Of a DNA stretch of 64,000 nt, positions 10,538 to 22,500 are shown in pieces. The DNA is taken from positions 124,001 to 188,000 of the forward strand of contig CAJQUW010013671.1 in the NCBI GenBank assembly GCA_907163375.1, in the 5' to 3' direction. The position numbers and the translations under genes are program-made. Numbering within the stretch: the first letter of the stretch is position 1; every line of letters begins with the position of its first letter. The stretch comes from Prostheceraeus crozeri (taxonomy: Eukaryota; Platyhelminthes; Polycladida; Euryleptidae). The notes under the pieces were generated by a model. It saw only the letters and a list, made by a program, of their open reading frames with translations. It was not told the origin of the DNA and ran no database searches.

Positions 10538-13500
10538 CTGAAATTGAAGAATTTGAAATGAACAATTCCATTTAAAAGAGATATTTATTAGCAAACAGTA
10601 TGCAGCTAAACACACAGGATCGAATTTATGAAGCAATGGCGTTCGACTTTTGGCCTCAGCTACATTTAGAAAATGTGTTACATGTACTTTTATAGCGACA
10701 GATAATATTTTATTGCTACTTCAAACTAATGAGTCTACCTCCACAAAGCAAATTTTTCTGATGTGACAACCATCACAAAAGCTGCATTCGGATGATTAAA
10801 CAGACACCTGGGGTGTCGATCTAAGTTATGTCTTGACTCTTACGGGATTAAATTTTGATGTACATGCGGAAGTTAATCAATTTCCGCCTACATCATTCAG
10901 CTGTAACAGCATTGTTGCGAGCTTGATCGGATGCTCTCACTGCTGCTGATTGCCGAGGTGTGAAACTTTTGGGCCTGCTTTGACATATCAGAGGTGCTCG
11001 ACAATGTCGATCACGAGTTGCTGTTCCTCCGTCTTGAAAAGCGGTTTGTTTTAAATTCGACCAAGTGACATCTCAGTCACAGCAGCCTGCCGTTCAGCCT
11101 TTTTTCTAGACAAATTGAGCAAATTATCCGCTCCCTACCGACCGACGCTGTCAAGTCATTGGCTCACGCTTTCGTGTCATCTCGCCTTGAAGATTGCAGC
11201 TCCTATTTTTTACAACATTTTGGATGCTCTTCTGCGCCGTCTCCATGCGTTGCAGAACGCAGCGACCCTGGATCTCAGCAACGGAATCACAGCAGGGCAG
11301 CCCTCCAACAACTCCATTGACTTTCAGTCCGGAAACGAGTGCAGCACCGTCTTGCAGCTAATGTCTTCAAAGCTCTACACGGAATGCCTCCGGATTACAT
11401 CATAGGCGACTGCACCTGACAGTGCAGTCATCAACACACTAAGGTCATCTGACGTCTTGACATGTGTCATACGAACATCACATATGCGACTTGGCGATCC
11501 TGCCTTCGCATGTGCTGGATCTCATCTCCGAAACAGCTTTCCTCTCCACCTAAGGAACCTACAACTCAACACCTTTCGTCGGTCTTCAAGGCCTAGTGAC
11601 TAGTCTTTATGCGCTTTGTAAATGCTCCTATAAACAAAATAAATGATTAAAATCAAATTTCGAAATGATCTGACATCGAAAGGGTTTTATAATATTATTT
11701 AACGAAATTAAAAGAGGATATATTTTAAAATATAAGGCAACAAATCATGTTACTCTGGTTTGACTTGCGCATTAACTGTAGACTTTCGCATGATTTAAAT
11801 ATGCTGTATGTAAGAAAACAAAACACCCAAATACCACTACAGGTTCGAGATTAGTTGGCAAACGGAAACAGTAGAGAAAATTGTCCAAAAGATTGAAATC
11901 AAAATCACATGTGCGAATTATAATCGACATAATTAAGTACACTACATGACTTCGATATGAGTACTGCAGCTATGTATTGCTTTGAACATAATGTATCGTC
12001 ACTTATTTGCATGACTATGTAATTTACGATTTTATCATAAGCGACGATTCAACTACAGAAAACCATCTAGCCATAGATGCACTCGTATCATAGATAGAGT
12101 CATCTGGAAACTGATCGAATGTAATAAGTCAGACAGACATGTCATCCAGATATTAATGAATATATGTACACATGTGCAATGTACATCGATGGTGAACACA
12201 TTTGCTTAATTCAGTTGGGAGTCGATGGCAGTGTGCAAAATTGCTGAGGTTAATAATCGATCTCTTAGAAGTTGTTGAAATCAAGAAATTATGTTAATTA
12301 AATATGCAGTTACAATAAACCATTAAATCGTAATCCAGGGTTATTTAACGTCTAATTGCTCAAATACATGCAGTATCACTTGCAAGCTGCCCAACTAAAT
12401 CGACACTGTAAAAAGAACAATTTAATATTGAGTTGCATCCTCAGTTGAAAAATGGGAACAGACCTGAATAGCTGCCATTTCATCAGATATCAAGAATCAT
12501 GAACAGGCCTAGTGCACATCTCTCGACATTGACGAAACTCCTCATTTAAAGTTACAGTCATGCCCGGGTAAATTTGAGATTCGCAATAAGTTAGTGAAGT
12601 TTCGACGGACATTCCTTAAAGGTGCAATTCGGTCTAATTTTCAGCTTTGTTTCAATGGTTACTTCATTTCATGCGTAGTCAATCTTGCTAACTTAAGGGG
12701 TGTCACACGGGCAAACTTGTCCAGTAAGTTTATCGATAATATTGCTACGGATGTCAAACGAGCAAACTTGTCGGAGAACTTATTGTAAGTTTGTTGAAAC
12801 CACGGATTCAACTAACGCAATTAAATATTTTCACCCAACTCGCCCCATTTCTGGTTGCTGATTGGCTGACGGTTATCACTGACATAGCGATAGTGGTGAC
12901 GGGTCACGGTCGCATGATCTCGGAAATCCATTTATTGTCTTCGCGGTATCACATCTGTAGTAACACTTCTGATGGAATACATAATCAATAAAGTTTGCTC
13001 GTTTGACAGGGTACATTTTCATCCAACTTTCTTCAGCAAACTTATAGGCAAATTTATTGGACGACAAGTTTGCCCGCGTGACACCCCTTTAGGCCGCTGT
13101 CACAGAATAAGGCGTCTTCCATCTTCCATGTCACTCACATTTTTGCACATTCTTCATGAGGTGTGATGAGACGATTTTCAACCGTCGTCTTCCGCCTTCC
13201 ATCGCAATCACTCTAGGGAAATCCATTTCCGATTCACTTATCGCTATTTTTTGCTACTAACCGTTGCTATGACTACTGTCTAAGCTATTCTCTTCCTCAT
13301 CTCTCTCCCCGTCCGACATGGTGGGCAAAGAGCTGTTTTCTGATACATTGCTTTTCTTCGCAAATCACAGCTTCCTAAATCTTCCCTCTGACGTCACTTC
13401 ACATTGTTCTAATTTTAGAACAGTCCTGTGGTTGGTGCCTGATAGATGATGGAAATGAACTTCATCAGCCGCATAATTTCATGCCTAATGTCCGATGGAC

Positions 13501-16500
13501 GACGCCTTCTGACTTTTCCTGTGTGACAGCGTGATGGATGATGGAAGATGACTTGCAGATGATAACTTTTCTGTGTGATAGGTTGTATTCTTTTCTACAT
13601 GCAATTAAAGGTAAATTCCAAATGGAAGATGGAAGACGTCTTATTCTGTGTGACAGCGGCCTCAGACGCACATCGGATGCCTCATTTAGCCACAATCATC
13701 AGTTTAAGGAGACGTGATGACGTCATATCTGCCAGTGGTCTGATGCGCCACTGCTAGCATGCTTCGTGACGAATCAGCTATGTGAAAAACGAGCAACGCA
13801 CAAGGAGAGAATAAAAAGGAAGTCTCTTGCGTCACTTATTTATGCTCGCTGAACGCATGCAAAAATCGCCGTAATGGAGAAATGCTGCGAATGCAAGTGT
13901 GCAAAGAAAGGGGACTATCCCAAAGAGCTTGCCAATACAACATTCAAAAAGACAAAATATTGAAAAAAATGTCGTGCAATAGCATTGGACGAGGCGAGTC
14001 GAACTTCAGATTTTTACCGATGAATTGGGTGCGCATTTCCATCAAATGCATCACTAGAAAGTGAAGAGAGCTAAGTCAGTCAATTCAGCTGCTCTAGTTA
14101 GTCTAACTTTTGATTTTCAAAATAATCAAAAAAAACTTGCAGTGTTCAATTGTAGTACCGGCATCTTCTTCTAGCTGTCGAATGTTTCTGATACTTTCTT
14201 CACATTTTAGAATCTGACTGCTAATAAACAGAGAACTCAGGCCTCATAGTACAAACAGTTATCGTATTTTGTCTTCCGTAGGAATGAATGTGCTGCATCT
14301 TGATCAACCACATGATTTCATTTCATCGCCTTTCGACATATTTGATTCAAGAATCATCTAATTTCTTTTTCGCAGAGATTTCTTTGCTTGCATGCTACAG
14401 GGTTCCTCCATCATCCAAACACACAACGAACCTCTAGTATCTTGAGCGACGTTGTTTCTCAGTTACACAATAAGCGTGAATTACTAGCTGTGACTTCATC
14501 ATGAATCTTTGACATGAATTTGCAAACAAACTACCAAGCAGATAAATGGGAAAAATACAGGAAATCGTCGTAGTGGTTGAATACTTTAATTTCGAGTGAT
14601 AAAATTCGTTCCTGAAATTGACCGAACTACACCTTTAAATATCACTCCAAACACACTACTGGCAAATCGCCTATGTTAGTGAGCCTGCAATAATTAATAA
14701 ATGCTGCTTTTTGCAAGCACAATGCAAATAGAATAATTAAATATCGAGTTGCATCTTCAGTTGAAATATAGGAACCGATTTTGTATATGTACAAAACTTA
14801 GGCGATTTGGCAATATTGTGTTTAAATTAATATACAGGGTGGCGCACGTAAACCGCCGGATTTTGAACTTTTATTACTCCTCAAATATTCATCCGATCGT
14901 CATGAAATTTCGACTCATACTAGTTTGGAGTATAGGATTTATGATGATTATACCTGTTGTACCGAGAATTGTCAGAAAATTCTGATTCTATTGACCGAAT
15001 GACATGTACTCATTTTGTTGACATCGAAAATCTAGATCAAGTTAATTAACTTAACATGAATCGTATTCTGCACAACGAATTGTGCGCAGTCTTGAAGTGA
15101 ATATTGTTCAGTTACTTCCATGTCATATAAAATACCACTCGACGATTAAATCACTATCTGAAAAGAATCGAACATAGAAGAATGGATGATTATTCGGTTG
15201 CAGAACGAGCAAAATGTGCGGCTTGGTACGAATGGCTCAAGAGTCCAGTGGAGGTACAAAGGCTTTATCATTCAGAGTATGGCAAGAACGCGAGAGCACC
15301 GGATGCCCGTACCAGAAAGCGGTGGCACACAAACCTGTTGACCAGTGGTAGTGTGGTGACTGTCGAGCGGGACCGGTCATCTTCTGAACGAACGGAGCAG
15401 AATGTGGAACGAGTTGTGCAGCACTTCGATAAGGACCCAAACACATCTACCCGTCGTGCATCTAATGCTCTTCAAGTGAGTCGCCGCACTATCCAGCGCA
15501 TCCTCCATGACTATGGATGGCATCCGTGCAAGGTCTAGGTGGTGCAGCGATTACACGAAGAAGATCTGGAAAACCGAATGGAGTATGCAGAACAGGAGCT
15601 ACAGCGCATCCAAGCCAACCCGAGCCATTTAGTGGAACTAACCTGGTCCGATGAAGCTCACTTCCATTTGGATGGTGGTCGTGTGAGTCGCCACAATTGT
15701 CGTTATTGGGCCAACCAGAACCCTCACTGGATCAAGCAAGAGTCTATGCACTCGCCACGCACCACCGTCTGGGCGGCAATCAGCCAATCAGGTATCTACG
15801 GACCGTTCTTCTTCGACACCTCCGTCAACAAGGATCGGTATCTCAAGATGCTACAGGAGGAATTTTGGCCAGCGGTGCTGTCGGACAGAAGAGGCAGGAG
15901 CATCATATTCATGCAGGATGGTGCACCTCCACACTGGGGACTTCCTGTGCGTGAGTGGTTGAACAAGAAGATGCCTAACAGATGGATGGGACGTGGATCT
16001 CCTAACATGCCCTGGCCACCGCGTTCACCTGACCTGACGCCTTGCGATTTCTTCTTGTGGGGTTTTGTCAAGTCCAAGGTTTACCATACACGGCCAACAT
16101 CCATGCAAGACCTGAAGGACCGCATCATACAAGCATTTCAAGAAGTGACTACTGAGATGTGTCGAGAAACTGCTCTGGCCTACCAAAAGCGACTCGAATC
16201 CGTCCTCGAGAATGGAGGACACGTTGAAGTTCGATGACTACTAACACTTTTTTCTTATGTTTTTCATTTAATAAATGTTTTCTATGACATTTACCTTAAA
16301 TCGTTTTGGTCATTATTGATAAAGACGTGGGGGAAATAAAGGGAAAAGTTTATCATCAAATTTTACATGTTTAGATACATTGTTGGTATGTCAATTTTAC
16401 TACATGTCATTCGGTCAATAGAATCAGAATTTTCTGACAATTCTCAGTACAACAGGTATAATCATCATAAATCCTATACTCCAAACTAGTATGAGTCGAA

Positions 16501-19500
16501 ATTTCATGACGATCGGATGAATATTTGAGGAGCAATAAAAGTTCAAAATCCGGCGGTTTACGTGCGCCACCCTGCATAATGAATGCCCGTCGAAACTTCA
16601 CTAACTTACTTGTTGCAAATCTCAAATTTAGCCGGGCATGACTGCAACTTTAAATGAAGAGTTCCGTCGATGTTGAGAGATGTGCACTAGGCCTGTTGAT
16701 GATTCCTGATATAAGATGGAATGGCAGCTATTCAGGTCTGTTCCCATTTTTCAACTGAGGATGAACTTAATATTTAATTATTCTATTTACATTGTGTTTG
16801 CAATTGGCAGCATTTATTAATTATTGCAGGCGTGCTAACTTAAGCGGTTGCCAGTAGTGTGTTTAAAGTGATATTTAATGATTGTCCATCGAAATTTCAC
16901 TAACTTGCTAATTGTCAATCGAATCTGTTTAGAGGTATCCAATCTATTGCCAAGAATCAGATCTTCAAAAATGAAAACAGTTCTTGATTGGAAGTTGTTT
17001 CTCATTACTTGTAGATAAAATGCGCCTTTGATGTCACCTCGTAGGCTGCTATATGGAGCATCTTCTTTAACAGCATCAGTAGAGAGGGAAATAATCATTT
17101 CGATACAGTAATATTACCTAGAAATTCCTTCAGATATTGCCTATCAATAGGAAAATCACGTGAGACCCAACTTGCTCACGCATTTCACGCAAAATCGTCA
17201 AATTTTCGACATGCGTTAAATTCACGCTTCTGAGAGGAAGCACTGAACTTAACTACGCGTGACATCGTTGGTAAAGGGAGCACGATGACCATGTCGGCGA
17301 TTGTCCACTTTAAACATCTCGCTTTAACTTCCTAAAAAAATTTCCTTTGAATCTCATGGATTTCATACTTTTATTATCACGGATAGGCCCACACGACATT
17401 TGCAATTATATGCATATCAGAAGTCTTGAGGATAATACTTCTAGTAACTCTGAATGCGCCAAATCTAAGATTGCCTTTACTTCGTGTGCTGTTCTTGCTT
17501 TTGAAATTTGCATTACTCCCTGGTCTTGTTAGTCATCAAGCATTTCAGTTCAGTGGGCTTATCTTATCACTTACAAGCATAAAATATTAGTCCATTTACC
17601 GTTGCTGACCAATAGTTTATAGAAAACCATTAAAATTTACATTTTTCTTGCTATTAGACAAATAGCTTCATTCATTCATTAATTTCACCATAGCAATCAC
17701 CTAGGTGGTTTCTAAGAACTAAATTAAGTGATATTGAGAACTGATTTTTTTTTCAGTAAACGCTGCTCTTTTGTCGAGAATTTGCTACCGGAAAGTCACA
17801 TCAAATCAATTTGTTCAAGAGTCATACTAGAGAGCTGCTATACTAGGCATTGACCCAGTTTCCAAATATTATGAAGGAACAAAACCTTTGGGATCAGGCA
17901 TTTGCCTGGTTGGTAGACAGAAAAAGCCAACAATTGATTTTTTCTGTAAACTGGGCATAGTGTATTTTTTTGATCTTCAAACAATAGACACCTTCGATTA
18001 CTAGCCGCAAACTCAAAATAATACTTTCTTCTCAATATAACTGCTACAACTATTTAAAGAAACACGGTAATATGATTTTTACGACTGACACAAGGTACAC
18101 GCATCATTTTGAATACGCGTCCAACTGGGCACTGCATTGTAATTAATTTTCGGAAAAGACACCAGTTGTTAAAAATATTTCGTGTCGTTTGCCACGAGCT
18201 TTCGACGGCCTACAGCTCGTCTTAATCATGTGGAATGAAACAGAAATGCAGTACATGGTTCAGGAATCATCGACTACAAATCACAAAGAATAAATGGCGT
18301 GACATTTCAAGATCAACAAGTGATAAAATAGAAATATATAGAAATGAAAGTGAGTATACTAGCTACTTAACATAAAATGACAGTAACAAGAATAATACGT
18401 CACGATGTAAAAACGTAATGCAACATCAGTTTTTCGGAAGTGATCACACGAGAAGCTGGACGAATCGTCGAGTTAAGGAAGTACTGTTTATCTCCGCAAA
18501 CCAAGAATTCGCATACAATAGAGACCAAGGCATTGAGGTTAGCAGTATATGGAAGCCACTACTTTATCGACATAAGAAACAATGTCTATTGTGATAGATG
18601 TTTTGCATTACGTTTTTACATCGTGACGTATTATTCTTGTTACTGTCATTTTATGTTAAGTAGCTAGTATACTCACTTTCATTTCTATATATTTCTATTT
18701 TATCACTTGTTGATCTTGAAATGTCACGCCATTTATTCTTTGTGATTTGTAGTCGATGATTCCTGAACCATGTACTGCATTTCTGTTTCATTCCACATGA
18801 TTAAGACGAGCTGTAGGCCGTCGAAAGCTCGTGGCAAACGACACGAAATATTTTTAACAACTGGTGTCTTTTCCGAAAATTAATTACAAGGTTCACGCAT
18901 GCCACTCGCCAAAAGCTCGCTCAAACGAGGCAAGTCTGATGTGGATCATCTATTTGCAATTTTACACTTCGAGTGATGGAAACGTTTCATTTCTAGAATT
19001 TCAGGGACAATTCACGTGCATGTGCGAATACAGTGGAGACCCTGATAAGAGGGAAAAATCTCAATGAAATGCTTCTATTGTACGTACCTAGTTGCAATAA
19101 TTGCACGGAACCACTACCAACTCCTTTGCATATACGCACAGTTGCACTTATTGTGCTAGTAGATGTGCTTGAGCAGAAAAAGGAGGGTACGCTGCTATTA
19201 TAGTTAATTTTGCTAATTTGTGAAAGCTACGAAAACGACTGGTAACAACTGCAAACGACTTCGTAAAAGGCATTTTCACTGCTAAATTCTCTTAAATTCA
19301 ACACATTTAAGATTATAGATCAACATATGAAACTCACAATAGCTATTTGGTGCAGTAGCTTGACTAGTAGCTGGCTGTGCAGGGGGCGCCGGGGGAGCTT
19401 GTGCAGGTTGTGCAGGAGGTTGAGGTCTAGGAGGTGGTGGGCGAGCAGGTGGAGCATCTGAATAAGAAAAACGATAAATAGAAAATGATGCTATGCATGA

Positions 19501-22500
19501 GCTTTTCGACATTTCGGTGCATTATGTTGTGTATGTGAAGCATTGATTGTCCTTAATGAAAATTTTCTTCAATCGACCTGAATGGTTACATATTCGGGAA
19601 GCAAAGCATGAATGATAATGGTGGCGGATCAGAAAATTTTGATAGGATGGCACTTAATTATCACATATTATTCTCACTTGAGGAATGAATTTTTGAAACT
19701 AAGTGTGGTTTTTTTAGTGCACAAACGGTTTACAACGAATCAGACAAATGAAATTCAAGACAAAAAAGGAAGCTTCATTCAGCAATGAAGACTCATTAGC
19801 ATTGTATATAAGCACAATGTAGTAGAATCTATAGGATGAATATTAAAACGCAACTAAAGCATCATATTGACTTGGCAAAACCTTCACAAAACATGCACAA
19901 CTTTTTTTTGACAATTTAAAAGTTGATATAAAACAATAAGGATATGATGATATGACAAAAGGAACTTCAAAGTCAAGTTTACAACCATGAAAGTGTGAAG
20001 AAGACCGCGAGTTTGAAACAATTCAAAGGTTATAAAAAATTTACATTTTCGTTCTTCTTCAAAATATTTCGCCTTACCGATATCCTCTGTGGTTTCGCAA
20101 AGAAGAGAATTGCGACCAATTGTAACATTGTATGAAATTCAAAATAGGCTGAAAAATAGTAATACATTTGAGTCCCCTTTCGAATCAGGGACATATCACA
20201 TATTTGACTAGTCGTTGGGAAAAATACTTTAACCAAGTCAAGAAAACTTCCAAGTTTGGTCGAAATCAATTAAAAGTCATGTAAAATAAGTAAAAATCAC
20301 ATTGATGCTCGGAAGGGACAGGTTTTTCTAATAAGCAAGTGAAGCATTTCGTAATCACACTTCAGGCTGCATTTTGCATGCACAGATTAAATTTCCTAAC
20401 AAAACACCTGTGAATTGCTTTGGTTATTAAATGAACTAAAAAACAGCAGCAAAATTCATGGCTTAAAGTATATAGGAAATTGAAGCAATTTGTTGTTTTT
20501 GAGATCATTTTTTTCCAAGCCAATATATTTCAGCGACTAAGCGCCTGTATCATCAGGGCACAATCATAAAATGAAATATTAACTATTCAACAACATGAGC
20601 TCGAAATTTGAAAAGCTGAAGATGCAAAAATAGATGTTTGTAGCATTTCACAACTTCCCTAGCGTCGTAGCGAGCTGGTCGTCTCTCCGATCTCCTCTGT
20701 TGGACATATGCGCATCACGGCTTTTTCCTGATTTCTCGTGCCTCTGGATTTACCATCGGACTTTTTTCACATCATACGACTCGTCTTCTCAAGCGCTTTC
20801 CAACAATCCGCAGTTACCGGTCCAGTTCATGCCTGTTCTCCGATTATCCCACTTTTCGTGCATTTTTGTCACCGTAATCGTATTAACTGCGCTCACATGC
20901 TGCATCTTGGCCATTACATCTCCCCATTCGATTATGTCATCAGCACCGAGGCGAGTGTACAGCCGGTCCGATCTCCTACACTTGCGTCAAGATTTCTATC
21001 TCCTCCGCAAGCAGCGACGCGCACTGTGGTTTCACAAGCTCCTGCGCAGTGACTCATCCAAGCCTCAGTGTCCAGTTCCCTCTGTCCATCATCCAAACAA
21101 GCCCCCGGTCAGCAGCTCATCTCCCTCTCTTCCGAAGCTGTCAGTGAATTCCTCGTCTGCGGAAGCCAGTCACAAATTACGCAATCCCAAGCGAGTGCCC
21201 ATTCACGATCCTCCGTCAATACTGCTATTCAACGCACGCTCCCTGTTCTACAAACTAGATGAACTTGTGGTGAGAGTTTCTAACCATGACCCTGATATTG
21301 TCGTTATCACAGAGTCTTGGTTCGATGCAGCTATTCATGATCAGTCGGTGTCTATTGCAAACTACGGTCTGGTGAGACAAGACCGTAATTGCAATGGTGG
21401 AGGCATTGCGGTTTACGTCAAATCTAATCATAGTGTTACTGTGCTAAATGACAAGTCTCTGCTAGATGTTAAGTCTAATGTCATGTGCTTGAAAGTTGAC
21501 GAATTTGATGTAACGATCTATGCTATTTATCATCCATACTGGGGTACGGTATCTGCCCATTCGTCTGTTCTCGATCATGTTCAAACTCTCATCGATAACT
21601 CCTCTACTCGACATTTCATTATTACTGGTGATGTTAATGACCTCAGACATCATTTAGATGACTTTTTCGAAGTCAACGATTTTTGTCAGCTTGTGACCAC
21701 CTCAACCAGAGGAAAGAACGTGTTAGACATTGTAGCCTCCCACCAGCCTGCACTTTATGATCCTCCGAAATGTATTGCTCCGTTGGGTCGCTCGGACCAC
21801 CATGGCATTTTTGTTCATTCTGTCAAACGTAAACGTATGAGTCATTCAAATGTCAAGTATAAGGTTCGCTCTTTTACATGCTCTTCTTTCGCTTCGTGTA
21901 AGCAGCACTTGTCGTCTGTTGAATGGGATGAATGTTGTCTCTATCTTGATGACGTGAATGATGTAGTTGATGATTTCCAGAAGTTTTTGCTATTTGTGTA
22001 CTTGACTTATACGAGTGAAAAGACTGCGTATGAAGAGCTCTGAGCCCCCCTGGATGACTGCTACTTTGAAAAGTCTTGCTGATAGTCGTGACAAGGCTCT
22101 GTGTAGAGGGAACTATGCCAAATACCAGTCTCTAAGAGAAAAGTATTTAGTTGCGGTTTCAAAAGCAAAAAATAAGCATTATGGTAATGCGAATGCCTCA
22201 TCCAACACCGACTAGTGGAAAACCATAAACTCACAGGTGAAGGATTGCAGATCGAAAGCGATCATTGATGAATCAACTGCCCATCACCTGAATGACAAAT
22301 TCTTCTCGATTTTTTCAGCCTCTACCTTGACTGATAGCTCCCGTGAATCCATGTCGAACACTTCCACGGTTGATAATCCCATCATCCATGAGATGGAGGT
22401 CATGGCTATGATCCTGAAAACCAAGTCAAACTCGATTGGTCCTGATGGGTTGCCAGGCTACTTTTTCCGATCTTTCATTGACCAATTGATCACTCCACTC

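Larger units (their letters stand above)
18137..18889 (+). mobile_element. Small Penelope-like element with inverted terminal repeats
   Basis: Arms 18137-18423 and 18603-18889 (287 bp each) are near-perfect inverted copies around a 179-bp spacer. The spacer translates to a Penelope-type C-terminus (SWTNRRVKEVLFIS, NRDQGIEVSSIWKPLL), which in these elements follows the GIY-YIG domain. Each arm contains a hammerhead-like fold. The RT and most of the ORF are absent, so it is a severely shortened copy. Arm identity suggests it is young. Confidence 0.8.

Noticed and set aside
10236-10541. Plus-strand Trp/Arg-rich ORF opposite the last PDCD6IP exon
   Set aside because: It is the antisense shadow of the proline-rich coding sequence.
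21462-21653. Minus-strand ORFs inside the LINE and transposase genes
   Set aside because: Shadows of the coding strand of recognised elements.
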